This document shows positions 35,050 through 42,881 of a DNA stretch of 48,680 nucleotides, piece by piece. Origin of the DNA: Chloroflexota bacterium (lineage in GTDB: Bacteria > Chloroflexota > Limnocylindria > P2-11E); contig VBDX01000110.1 in NCBI GenBank assembly GCA_005881885.1, positions 1 through 48,680 on the forward strand, read 5' to 3'. A program made the translations under genes and the position numbers. The notes under the pieces were generated by a model, which worked only from the letters and a program-made list of their open reading frames with translations, did no database searches and was not told the origin of the DNA. Numbering within the stretch: the first letter of the stretch is position 1; every line of letters starts with the position of its first letter.

Positions 35050-36315
35050 CTAGCGAGCGAAAAGGCGCATACCGCTCGCGCGGGCGGGAGCCTTGGCACC
35101 GGCGGCGGCGGCCTCGGGCGCGCCCGCCGTCAGGCGCTGCGCAAGGGTAAAGATGTCCTTGGCGACCTGGCTTTCGCGGTGACTGATAACGAATGGAACC
35201 CCGCGGTTGACCGCCAGTACCAAAGTGCGGCCGTCCGAGACGATCGTGTGCGGGATCTTGCGGCCGAGGCTCGCTTCGACGTCCGAGGCCTTGATGCCGC
35301 CGGAGCTGTCGTTACGGTTCGCGACGAGCTGCAGCTTCTCGTCGCCGTAGCCGAGCTTCTCCGCGATCTCCATGAAGACGCGCACGTTCTTGAGGCTCGT
35401 GATCTCGAGAGTCATCAGCGTGAGGATCACGTCCGCGACGTCGAGCATCGTGATCACCTGCTCCTGGAAGCTGGGCCACGTGTCGACGACGATGTACGCG
35501 TAGCGCTCGCGCAAGAGCTCGAGAACGTGCTTCACGTTCGCGCCGGTGATGAGCTCGGCAGACTCCGGCGTGGGCGGCGCGAGGAGCACCTTGATCCCCG
35601 TGGAGTGCGAGACGAGCACCGATTCGAGGACGTCGGAGTCGGTGTTGTCGAAGCTCCCCACGAGGTCCGCGATGGTCTTGGCCTTTGGACTCATGTTGAG
35701 GATGACGGCGATGTCCCCGAAGGGCAGGCTGCCGTCCACGAGCACGACCGGCTTCTGCGTCGACTGGTGCAGCGCCACCGCGAGGTTGGTCGCGATCGTG
35801 GTCCGGCCGACGCCGCCCTTGGGCGAGAAGAACGTGATGATCTTGCCGTTGTCGCGCGCCGCCGGCGACGCCGCGAGAGGGTTCGCCGCGGCCGCGGCGG
35901 GCGCGGCCGCCGCGTACCGGGCGCGCTTCACCTTCTCGAGCTCGTGGACATGGCGGATCGCGTTGATCAATTCGTCCGCAGAGAAGGGCTTCACCAGGAA
36001 CTCGCGCGCGCCGGCGAGCATCGAACGGCGCAGGTAATCCTGCTCGCCCTGGACGCTCATCATGATGATCGGTGACTCAGGGACGGTGTTGCTGATGATC
36101 TCGGTCGCCGTGATCCCATCCATGTCGGGCATGTTGATGTCCATGAGGATCACGTGCGGCCGCTCTTTCTTGGCCATGTTGACCGCGGCCTGCCCACCGT
36201 CGGCCGTGCCGGCCACTTCCATGTCCGGCTCGAAGCCGATCAGCTTCGCGAGATTGTCGCGAGTGTCGGCGATGTCGTCGACGATGAGGATGCGGATCTT
36301 CTCGCCGTCGGCCAT
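35050..36315 (-). CDS. cpaE: REC-MinD-like pilus localisation protein CpaE
   Basis: 421 residues. The N-terminal receiver domain looks functional: acidic pair Asp13/Asp14, phospho-acceptor Asp59 (LMDINMPDMDG) and Lys109 (VKPFS). An Ala-rich linker leads to a MinD/ParA-type ATPase with the deviant P-loop SPKGGVGRTT (166-173), where the usual GKT lysine is arginine. CpaE/TadZ proteins place the Tad machine at the pole. Many CpaE receivers are degenerate; this one is not. ATG 36315 follows AGGGGAG. Confidence 0.92.
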   Translation of the reverse strand: MADGEKIRILIVDDIADTRDNLAKLIGFEPDMEVAGTADGGQAAVNMAKKERPHVILMDINMPDMDGITATEIISNTVPESPIIMMSVQGEQDYLRRSMLAGAREFLVKPFSADELINAIRHVHELEKVKRARYAAAAPAAAAANPLAASPAARDNGKIITFFSPKGGVGRTTIATNLAVALHQSTQKPVVLVDGSLPFGDIAVILNMSPKAKTIADLVGSFDNTDSDVLESVLVSHSTGIKVLLAPPTPESAELITGANVKHVLELLRERYAYIVVDTWPSFQEQVITMLDVADVILTLMTLEITSLKNVRVFMEIAEKLGYGDEKLQLVANRNDSSGGIKASDVEASLGRKIPHTIVSDGRTLVLAVNRGVPFVISHRESQVAKDIFTLAQRLTAGAPEAAAAGAKAPARASGMRLFAR

Positions 36316-36368
36316 TACTCCCCTAACGCTCCCTTGTTGACTCGCGTTGTCCGCTCGTCCCGCCCCAT

Positions 36369-36404
36369 CAGGCAATATACAGGCAAGTCGTCTGCTCGCC
36401 AGAC
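36369..36404 (-). promoter_or_regulatory. Direct repeats and stem upstream of cpaE
   Basis: Two CAGGCAA heptamers separated by TATA (11-base period; 36369-36386), next to a small inverted repeat GTCTG / CAGAC (36390-36404). Minus-strand TATATT overlaps as a possible -10. The 11-base spacing is that of many response-regulator sites, but the function is unproven. Confidence 0.35.
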
Positions 36405-36424
36405 AGGTGTCGTAATCTCGACGA

Positions 36425-36931
36425 TCACGCCCCCGCCCCCGGCAGCCGTCCGGAGATCTCGAGTCCGAGCGCGAGGAGCGTTCCGAGGCCGAGCGCCACG
36501 CCGTACGGGATCCACGTCTTCATAAGCCTGCCCATGGTCGCGTCCGCGCCCCCCGCGGGGCGCATGCGTCGCACCGCGATGACGCTGAGCGCGATGACCC
36601 CGCCGATGAGGGCGCCATAGACCGCTCCATAGAGCAGTAGGCCCAGGCCGCGCAGCGCACCGACGGCCATCAGGTACTTGCCGTCGCCGGCCTTGAGGCC
36701 GCCCGCGGCGTAGAAGGGATACGCGACGAGTAAGCCGACCGCGAGGCCCGCGACGTGATCGAAGAGACCGCGTACGAAGAGCTCGCCAGGGACCGCCTCG
36801 AGCGTGCCCAGCACGAGCCCGGCCGCCATGACCGGATAGGTGAAGGCGTTAGGGATGCGGCGCCAGCGCCAATCGGTGAAGATCACGGCAGCCACGAAGG
36901 CGACCAGGATCACGTTCTCGACCGTTCGCAC
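36425..36931 (-). CDS. cpaA: Type IV prepilin peptidase (A24 family), CpaA/TadV
   Basis: 168-residue polytopic aspartic protease that cleaves the Flp prepilin leader. The two catalytic aspartates are in FTDWRWRRIPNAF (near residue 20) and in the GxGD-type motif LKAGDGKYLM. No methylase cysteine domain, as usual for the short Tad peptidases. Starts at GTG 36931. Confidence 0.92.
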   Translation of the reverse strand: MRTVENVILVAFVAAVIFTDWRWRRIPNAFTYPVMAAGLVLGTLEAVPGELFVRGLFDHVAGLAVGLLVAYPFYAAGGLKAGDGKYLMAVGALRGLGLLLYGAVYGALIGGVIALSVIAVRRMRPAGGADATMGRLMKTWIPYGVALGLGTLLALGLEISGRLPGAGA

Positions 36932-36961
36932 CCCGTCGATCTCAATTCCCCCTAGAAGACG

Positions 36962-36994
36962 GACCGGGCGGCGTATTTGAAGCGCCGCCCGGTC
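36962..36994 (-). terminator. Strong hairpin between flp and cpaA
   Basis: Perfect 12-base stem GACCGGGCGGCG / CGCCGCCCGGTC with a 9-base loop, 25 bases after the pilin stop. It has no long T-run on the minus strand, so it probably works as a partial terminator or RNA stabiliser giving more pilin mRNA than downstream mRNA. Confidence 0.7.
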
Positions 36995-37018
36995 GTTTCT
37001 CTCGAATACTCGCGCGCG

Positions 37019-37171
37019 CTAGGTGAGGTTGTTGCCGATGTTGCTGAAGATGTTCTGGATCTGGCCGCGTAGGAAGATCATCGCGACGATCACGGCGATG
37101 GCGATGACGGCGATGATGAGTGCGTATTCGACCAGGCCCTGGCCTTCGTCGTCGCGCAGGAATGCCAGCAT
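37019..37171 (-). CDS. flp: Flp/Fap-type pilin subunit
   Basis: 50-residue prepilin: a short acidic leader MLAFLRDDEG, then QGLVEYALIIAVIAIAVIV. Cleavage after Gly10 puts Glu and Tyr at +5 and +6, the Flp rule (G/XXXXEY). A 25-residue hydrophobic helix and short polar tail follow. AGGGGG lies 8 bases before ATG 37171. Only one pilin gene is seen for the two Tad gene sets. Confidence 0.92.
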   Translation of the reverse strand: MLAFLRDDEGQGLVEYALIIAVIAIAVIVAMIFLRGQIQNIFSNIGNNLT

Positions 37172-37325
37172 TCGGGTACCCCCTCTCTGCTGTTCTAGGA
37201 CGCCAGCGTGCCCGCTTGGCAGTGGTCGGACAAGTAGGAAGGTCGTACCTCCGCCATTTGGGCTAGCCCCAATTCTGCCTAACGCAACAAGCCTGGGCCG
37301 CATTTTGTCCGTTTGTTGACACCGA
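37172..37325. promoter_or_regulatory. Probable flp promoter region with palindrome
   Basis: 154 bases between tadBC and flp, less GC-rich than the genes. It contains a palindrome GGGCTAGCCC (37260-37269) extendable as TTGGG / CCCAA. No GG-N10-GC sigma54 element was found on the minus strand. Regulation of the pilin from here is likely but the promoter is not resolved. Confidence 0.4.
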
Positions 37326-38405
37326 TTAGCCCACCAGCGACAGCAGCGGGGGTCCAAGAAAGACGCAAAGCAGTGCCGGCAGGACACAGAAGGCAAGCGG
37401 GAACAGCATGAGGATTGGCAGGCGCCGCGCCTGCGCTTCGGCCCGACGGCGGTCGCTCGTGCGAAGCGCATCCGCCTGCGTGACCAGGAGCTCAGCGAGC
37501 GGAGACCCGAACCGCGTCGCGGCGCGGACAAGAGCAGCGACACGCGCCTCCGTTGGTCCGGAGGAGCCGAATGCGCCGAATGCCTCATGGGCACCGCGTC
37601 CCAACGCGAGGTCGGCGAGCAGTCGCCGTGCCTCCGGCAGCCGTGCGACCGCAGGCGCGCGTGCGACGAGCGATGCGAGTGCGAGCTCAAATGTCATGCC
37701 CGCATCGAGCCCTACCACCACGGCGTCGAGGAGCGACGCGAAGTCGGCGTGTGGAGAACTGAGGCGCAAGATGCGCCAGAGCCAGAGCCCGCCGATGATC
37801 TCGAGGGCGGATGCGACCACGACGAGCCAGCGCCCGCGATCGGCGAGGACCGCGACGTAGTCAGGCGTCATCACAGCGAAGAACATGCCGCCGAGGGGCG
37901 CGAGTGCGACCAGAACGATCGCCGATGCACGCCCCTGGGCCGTTAGTGCGCTGCGTTCGTCGTCCAGCGCGATGCGACCCCGAAGCAGCGCCCCGACCCG
38001 CCCGAGACTCCGGCCGATCTTTCCGCCACTCCTCGCGAACGCTCCAAGGACGATCCCGAATGGAGCCAGATCCTCATCCGCGATCACGCCGGAATAAGCG
38101 CGCAGCGCGTCATCGATGGGCGCGCCGAGCGCGAGCGCGGCGGCGGCATGCGCGGTCGGCCTCGCGAGCGAGTGAGGCAGCGTCGGTGCGACCTCGGCGA
38201 ACGCAAGCTGCACCGAAAGACCGCTGCCCAGCGCCGAGGCCACTGCGTCGACGAGCCCGGGAAGCGCCAGGCGACGTTCTCGCGAGGCGGCGCGCTCACG
38301 CGGATCAAACCGACGCAGGAGCTCCGACAGGATCCTGACGCGCCGAGCATCGAGCACGGCGACGCCCAGAGCGGCCAACGCCGCGATCAGGAAGAGCGCC
38401 GTCAC
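37326..38405 (-). CDS. Fused TadB-TadC-like protein (two T2SF domains)
   Basis: 359 residues holding two type II secretion F domains in one chain. First: LPGLVDAVASALGSGLSVQL to QGRASAIVLVALAPLGGMFF (about 48-180). Second: SLLDAVVVGLDAGMTFELAL to RRLPILMLFPLAFCVLPALL (about 222-350). TadB and TadC are normally separate, as in the neighbouring set. GTG start overlaps the TadA stop (GTGA). It presumably forms the platform for the second ATPase. Confidence 0.88.
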   Translation of the reverse strand: MTALFLIAALAALGVAVLDARRVRILSELLRRFDPRERAASRERRLALPGLVDAVASALGSGLSVQLAFAEVAPTLPHSLARPTAHAAAALALGAPIDDALRAYSGVIADEDLAPFGIVLGAFARSGGKIGRSLGRVGALLRGRIALDDERSALTAQGRASAIVLVALAPLGGMFFAVMTPDYVAVLADRGRWLVVVASALEIIGGLWLWRILRLSSPHADFASLLDAVVVGLDAGMTFELALASLVARAPAVARLPEARRLLADLALGRGAHEAFGAFGSSGPTEARVAALVRAATRFGSPLAELLVTQADALRTSDRRRAEAQARRLPILMLFPLAFCVLPALLCVFLGPPLLSLVG

Positions 38406-39514
38406 GGCCCGGTGCGGGTGAGCACGTATGGATCGCCGCGCTCGGCGGAGAGCTCGGCGATCTCCATGATCCTCCGCGCGCCGCTCGCATCCCGCTCTTG
38501 ATGAACGACGACCTCGATCCCGCGACGAATCTGCTCGCGGATCGCCTCGAGAGGAAGGTCGATGCCTCCCATGAGCGCCATCGTCTCGATCCGCATCAGC
38601 GAGTGAGCGGCGCTATTGGCGTGCGCCGTCGTAAGCGATCCGCGGTGTCCGGTGTTCATCGCCTGCAGCATGTCGAGCGCTTCTCCACCACGAACCTCGC
38701 CGACCACGATCCGATCGGGGCGCATCCGCAGCGCGGCGCGCAGCAGCGCCCGTACGTCGATCGCGCCGGTTCCCTCGATGCTCGCGGTCCGGGTTTCAAG
38801 GGCCACGACGTTCGACTGGGGAAGACGGAGCTCGGCGGCATCTTCGATCGTGACGATGCGTTCGTTTTCCCCGACCGCGAAGGCAAGGGCATTCAGCGTC
38901 GTGGTCTTGCCGCTCGATGTTCCACCCGATACGAGGATGCTGCGCCGCTGGGCCACCGCGCGGATCAGATAGTCCATCGCCTCGCGCGAGAGGGTGCCGT
39001 TCCGGACGAGATCGTCGGGTCCGAGCGGCTCTGCGGCGAATCGGCGGATCGTGAGAACGGGACCGACGAGCGAGATTGGTGGAATGACCGCGTGCACGCG
39101 GGATCCGTCCGGCAACCGCGCGTCGACCAGCGGACTTGCGAGATCGATACGCCGGCCCAGGGGAGCGACGAGCCGTTCGATGATGACGATGATCTCGTCG
39201 GCGTCGGCGAACCGGATCCCGGTTTCCTCAAGCCGTCCGTTTCGCTCGACCCAGACGCCGCGCAGACCGTTGACCATGACCTCGGTGACTCGCTCGTCGC
39301 GGAGCAACGGTGCGAGCTCGCCGAGGCCGAACAGACGATCGTCGAGCCAGCGCTCGAGCAGCCGTAGCTCGCCCGCGGGAACAACAAGTCGCTCCTCGAT
39401 GAGCGTTTCACGGAGCGCCGCGGGGAGCTGCTCGCGGCGCGGCCGGCCGTCGGGTGCCTCGCGCAAACGGCTGACGATCCCGCGCTCGATCCTGGCGCGC
39501 GCCGCTACGGTCAT
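38402..39514 (-). CDS. Second Tad-type ATPase (CpaF/TadA paralogue)
   Basis: 370-residue secretion ATPase, shorter than the first copy because it lacks the Pro/Gln-rich N-terminus. LLRDERVTEVMVNGLRGVWV, Walker [22 protein letters not shown] and RIVVGEVRGGEAL are all intact. It belongs to the upstream Tad set and is strongly diverged from the copy at 33530-34930. ATGA overlap with the TadZ-like gene. Confidence 0.92.
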   Translation of the reverse strand: MTVAARARIERGIVSRLREAPDGRPRREQLPAALRETLIEERLVVPAGELRLLERWLDDRLFGLGELAPLLRDERVTEVMVNGLRGVWVERNGRLEETGIRFADADEIIVIIERLVAPLGRRIDLASPLVDARLPDGSRVHAVIPPISLVGPVLTIRRFAAEPLGPDDLVRNGTLSREAMDYLIRAVAQRRSILVSGGTSSGKTTTLNALAFAVGENERIVTIEDAAELRLPQSNVVALETRTASIEGTGAIDVRALLRAALRMRPDRIVVGEVRGGEALDMLQAMNTGHRGSLTTAHANSAAHSLMRIETMALMGGIDLPLEAIREQIRRGIEVVVHQERDASGARRIMEIAELSAERGDPYVLTRTGP

Positions 39515-40452
39515 GTCGAGTCGATCGCCACGATCTCGGCGAGCTCGTCATAGGCCCGGCCGAGCGCGCCACCCACCGCGCTCGGACGCGAGGCCGCGGC
39601 GGCGATCGCCGCCTCCGCGCGTGGCAAGGCCCGAAAGACATCGCGTCCGCTCAGCGAGACCGCGGTGGATTGCGACGCGACGAGCCACGCGCCCTCCGGG
39701 ATGTCCGACGCGGCAAGTGCGGCGATGGAGACAGGGTCGTCGTAGCTCAGGATGACGACCCGGTCGACGGCGCCGAGGAGCTGTCGGGTGCATTCGTCCG
39801 CAAGGGTCGGCGCGTCGACTATGGCGATCTCCGAAAGCTCGAGCGCAGCGCGGAGTGCGGAGCGAGCGAGACTGGCGCTGGGTGCGGAAGGTGGCCCACC
39901 GACGACGCGAAGTGCGGGCGCAGCTTCGGTCGCGACGACTCCAAGATGTTCCGCGCTCAGTTCATCCCTCAGACCCTCGAGGTCCGCCCAGGTCGCGGCC
40001 GTCGAGCCGAGCCACCACGCGAGCGCTCCGCCGCCGGTGACATCGAGTGCGAGCGTCGAGCGTGTCGGCGCGAGCCGGCGCGCCAGATTTGCGGCGAGCA
40101 ACGACCTTCCGACCCCGCCTCGGACCGACGTGATGAGGACCGACCGAGTGGCTTGTCGGCGCACCGCTGGGACCGTCCCCGCTATGAGCGGACCAAGCTC
40201 GGCGGGCTCGCACGATCTGGCGACCGAGCGCTTTGGCATTCCGAGCGCCCCGGCCAGCTCGATCTGCGCCTCGTCGCCAACGACGACCCGCGGCAGCTCC
40301 GCAGGAAGGGCCGCAGCCTGCGCAACTGAGCCCGGTTCTCGTAGGTCGATGAGCGCGAGCGCCGCGGTGGCGGCGTCGGCTGGGATCAGCCCAAGAGCAT
40401 CGGCCGCCGAAGCGAGCTCATGACCACCGCAGAGCGTGACCCGCAGCTTCAA
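39511..40452 (-). CDS. TadZ/CpaE-like ATPase with altered P-loop
   Basis: 313 residues. The first ~105 residues resemble a degenerate receiver-like domain without phospho-acceptor context. The MinD-like part begins TSVRGGVGRSLLAANLARRL: both lysines of the usual KGGVGKS are arginine, so ATP hydrolysis is doubtful. TadZ localises the Tad machine. TTG start overlaps the upstream stop (TTGA). Confidence 0.8.
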   Translation of the reverse strand: MKLRVTLCGGHELASAADALGLIPADAATAALALIDLREPGSVAQAAALPAELPRVVVGDEAQIELAGALGMPKRSVARSCEPAELGPLIAGTVPAVRRQATRSVLITSVRGGVGRSLLAANLARRLAPTRSTLALDVTGGGALAWWLGSTAATWADLEGLRDELSAEHLGVVATEAAPALRVVGGPPSAPSASLARSALRAALELSEIAIVDAPTLADECTRQLLGAVDRVVILSYDDPVSIAALAASDIPEGAWLVASQSTAVSLSGRDVFRALPRAEAAIAAAASRPSAVGGALGRAYDELAEIVAIDST

Positions 40453-40880
40453 TGAGCGGATCTCAAGAGCGGGACGATCAGGAGACCCGACGCGCGGGCC
40501 GTCGCGATCGCGGTGGCGCTCACTTCGTCGACCTCAAACACGACTGTCCGATCGTCCGTGTCCATCACTCGAAGATCGGCGGCGATCGGGAGGGCGAGCG
40601 GGCGATCCCCCTGACGAACAGCCAGAAGATCGACGCTGTCTCCCCTGCGCACTTGCGGTATGGGAGCGGCGAGCCACGCGGTGGGGACGGCCAAGGCCCA
40701 GGTCGACGCCGCAAGACGTTCCGTGAGCGGCCGGCTGGGCGAGGCGAGATCGTCTGTCGTTGGCGTCGCTGAGAACCGCGCCGTGGTCGCAGACGCGAGG
40801 ACCAGCGCAAGGGCGCTCCCAGCCGCTATGAGACGCCGCGCCGGGATCCGGCGCCGCGTAAATGTCAGGGCTGGGAGCAT
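40449..40880 (-). CDS. CpaB/RcpC-like pilus assembly protein
   Basis: 143 residues: an N-terminal TM helix, then a region reading VRRGDSVDLLAV and FEVDEVSATAIATARASGLL, close to the C-terminal half of CpaB/RcpC. The usual SAF domain is short or missing, so the gene is a reduced version of the family. RcpC/CpaB proteins sit in the periplasm beside the secretin in diderms; here no secretin (CpaC) gene is visible, consistent with a monoderm-type system. Confidence 0.7.
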   Translation of the reverse strand: MLPALTFTRRRIPARRLIAAGSALALVLASATTARFSATPTTDDLASPSRPLTERLAASTWALAVPTAWLAAPIPQVRRGDSVDLLAVRQGDRPLALPIAADLRVMDTDDRTVVFEVDEVSATAIATARASGLLIVPLLRSAH

Positions 40881-41305
40881 TCGGGCGCCGTGAAGCCCGC
40901 GTGATGTGAGTAGCCTGCGAGGGTGAGGCGCGCTTCGACTCTGCCGCTCCCACAGGCGACGTTGATCGCCTCGATCCGGCCAGCCCCGTTCTCGCGTGCG
41001 AGCTCATCAGCGACGACGCGGGCCGTCTCGATCGTGCGAGGGTCGGCCATAAGCGCGGGCACGTTCGGCGTTGGGCGCGGTCTCTCCTGCGATCGCGAAC
41101 GGATCGCTGCGAGATGCGCGACGTACGCGTCGGCAAGCGAAGCGCTTGCCGCCTCGACCGCGGCTTCGCCGGCGCGGTGCGTACGCGCCGTCACAAAGAA
41201 ACGCTCCTGACCAGCTCGCAGGCCGACGACCACGACCGCGGCGATCCCGAGCAGGAGCACGGTGACGATGAGCGTCTGCCCACGCTCATCGATCACGGCG
41301 TCCAT
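40865..41305 (-). CDS. TadE/TadG-like pseudopilin-type protein
   Basis: 146 residues. The N-terminus DERGQTLIVTVLLLGIAAVV is the TadG/Flp-assembly type with a single TM helix. The exported part has two cysteines (INVACGSGR and APECSQP) that could form a disulfide. Overlaps the TadE-like gene upstream by 13 bases and the CpaB-like gene downstream by 16. Confidence 0.8.
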   Translation of the reverse strand: MDAVIDERGQTLIVTVLLLGIAAVVVVGLRAGQERFFVTARTHRAGEAAVEAASASLADAYVAHLAAIRSRSQERPRPTPNVPALMADPRTIETARVVADELARENGAGRIEAINVACGSGRVEARLTLAGYSHHAGFTAPECSQP

Positions 41306-41688
41306 TCGATCCGGCGCGCCGCATCTCCTTCGACGATGAATCGCGGCAGACCGACGAATCCGAGGGGCATCGGGATCGCGTAGCGAAGCCGCACCCGCAG
41401 GAGGGTGCCTCGCGGCGAGCTCGAGCGCGGGGGCTCGTTCTGCGTGGGCTCGATGCTGACGCTGACTCGCGATGGCTCGAGGGGAGTGACGGTCGCCGCG
41501 GCCGTGCCGCGCACGAGGTCGTCGTCGTTCGTGAGCGCACCGGTTCGAGCGGCCTCCGCGGCACCGTGCGCCAGGGCGAGACGTGCGACGCCCACCTCAC
41601 CGACCAGTACCACGGCGATGATGAGCAGCAGGATGAGGGGAAGGACGAGCGCAAACTCCACGATCGCCTGCCCGCGATCGTCGGTCAC
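41293..41688 (-). CDS. TadE-like pseudopilin
   Basis: 131 residues: DDRGQAIVEFALVLPLILLL is the TadE signature (G-Q-A-I-V-E-F), followed by a beta-rich exported domain. GTG 41688 overlaps the hydrolase stop (GTGA); the longer frame upstream, starting at 41751, lies inside that gene and is rejected. Confidence 0.88.
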   Translation of the reverse strand: MTDDRGQAIVEFALVLPLILLLIIAVVLVGEVGVARLALAHGAAEAARTGALTNDDDLVRGTAAATVTPLEPSRVSVSIEPTQNEPPRSSSPRGTLLRVRLRYAIPMPLGFVGLPRFIVEGDAARRIEWTP

Positions 41689-42809
41689 CGGCCGATAGAG
41701 CGGAGGAAGGCCCGGCTGAGGGCGTTGGCCCTCTCGATCGGGACGCCCCATCCCGGAAGGAATCGAGCGAACCAGAGGGCGATGGCCCCCAAGGTGATCG
41801 CGAGCAGGATGAACCGCCAGATGGAAGTCGAGCGATCCCAGACCAGCGGCGCAATGAGCCGTGTGGTCCCGTCCCGACGGTCGGGTGGCACCCGGTGCTC
41901 GCGGATCGTCTCGACGATCACCTCGCCGATCTCGTTGTTGGTCAAGCTTCCACCGTGTCCGTCGAGAAGCTCGCCCGGCGACGCCGGAAGAAATACACGC
42001 TGGTCGACACCCGGATCGATGGCGTCGTAGCGGTTGACGAATCCGTCGGTGGACAGGCTGAGGTCGAGTCTCACCACGCCTTGCGGTGGTGTGATCGGCC
42101 GAGCGGTGGCGAGGTCGCGGGCCGCGGGGCTTTCCGGGTCGCGTGCCACCAGCGTGGCTCCCGCACGCACGATGTCCCTGACCGGCGCGATGAGCGGCAA
42201 GACAGCGGTCGGAACGCGCGCGAAGTCGGCTCCGCTGTGCGGTCCGGCGATCGCGATATAGGTTCGGACGCCGTCCTTGGCCGACAGCCCGTCGTCAAAT
42301 GCCCGATCGACGACCGCTCCGCCCATGGAGTGCGAGACGATGTTGATCGCCGTGTATCGCGGCGCGGCCGCGCGGATCTCATCGGTGAGGGAATCAGCGC
42401 TCGCGTCGAGAGGCCCGTAGGTGTCGTAGGGATACCGGGGGTCGTCACCCAGTCGCCGCACGTCATACCGGTCGTGCGGGAATCGCGCGGCGAGGGTGGC
42501 GAAGGCGCCATCGTCGTTCTCAGAGCCGTATCCCCCGACGAAGAGGACGAGCTCCTTGCGGTTGCTGACCGCGCGTGGAAGACCGAGTGGATCCGTCGAA
42601 AGGGGAGCGATGCTCGGCGTGGGGACCGCGAGCGTCTCGATTTCGGACGGTCGAAGCCCGCTGACGGGGACGGGGATAGCGGTGGCAGGATGGCCGACCT
42701 CCTCCGGACCCGGAGGTCGGCCATCGTCCGCGAGCGCGGTGACCACTCCGCCAGCCGGAAGGAGGGCCAGCGCGAGGAGCCAAGCGCGGAGGAGAGCTCG
42801 TCCCGACAC
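41685..42809 (-). CDS. Exported lipase-like alpha/beta hydrolase with C-terminal TM
   Basis: 374 residues. Signal peptide (LLRAWLLALALLPAGGVVTA), hydrolase core with oxyanion strand ELVLFVGGYGSEND and nucleophile elbow VSHSMGG (Ser in SHSMGG), and GPHSGADF. A likely catalytic His is in LLDGHGGSLTNNEI. A C-terminal TM helix (FILLAITLGAIALWFARF) anchors it. It is the first gene of the upstream Tad set, sharing a GTGA overlap with the TadE-like gene; the coupling suggests a pilus-linked function, unproven. Confidence 0.82.
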   Translation of the reverse strand: MSGRALLRAWLLALALLPAGGVVTALADDGRPPGPEEVGHPATAIPVPVSGLRPSEIETLAVPTPSIAPLSTDPLGLPRAVSNRKELVLFVGGYGSENDDGAFATLAARFPHDRYDVRRLGDDPRYPYDTYGPLDASADSLTDEIRAAAPRYTAINIVSHSMGGAVVDRAFDDGLSAKDGVRTYIAIAGPHSGADFARVPTAVLPLIAPVRDIVRAGATLVARDPESPAARDLATARPITPPQGVVRLDLSLSTDGFVNRYDAIDPGVDQRVFLPASPGELLDGHGGSLTNNEIGEVIVETIREHRVPPDRRDGTTRLIAPLVWDRSTSIWRFILLAITLGAIALWFARFLPGWGVPIERANALSRAFLRSIGR

Positions 42810-42856
42810 GCCGGGTACTGAACTCGGAAGCGGGATCTCGACGAATAGGACCTTGG

Positions 42857-42876
42857 GGCGGTACCGCCGTACCGCC
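42857..42876 (-). terminator. Hairpin after gatD, possible transcript end
   Basis: Perfect 8-base stem GGCGGTAC / GTACCGCC with a 4-base loop, 6 bases after the gatD stop on the minus strand. No T-run follows, so it may only be a partial terminator separating murT-gatD from the pilus genes. Confidence 0.45.
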
Positions 42877-42881
42877 GCTCG

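Noticed and set aside
35014..36075. 353-residue plus-strand ORF
   Set aside because: Antisense to cpaE, whose receiver and ATPase motifs are intact.
37172..37325. Sigma54 promoter for flp
   Set aside because: No GG-N10-GC element was found on the minus strand, despite the sigma54 activator elsewhere in the window.
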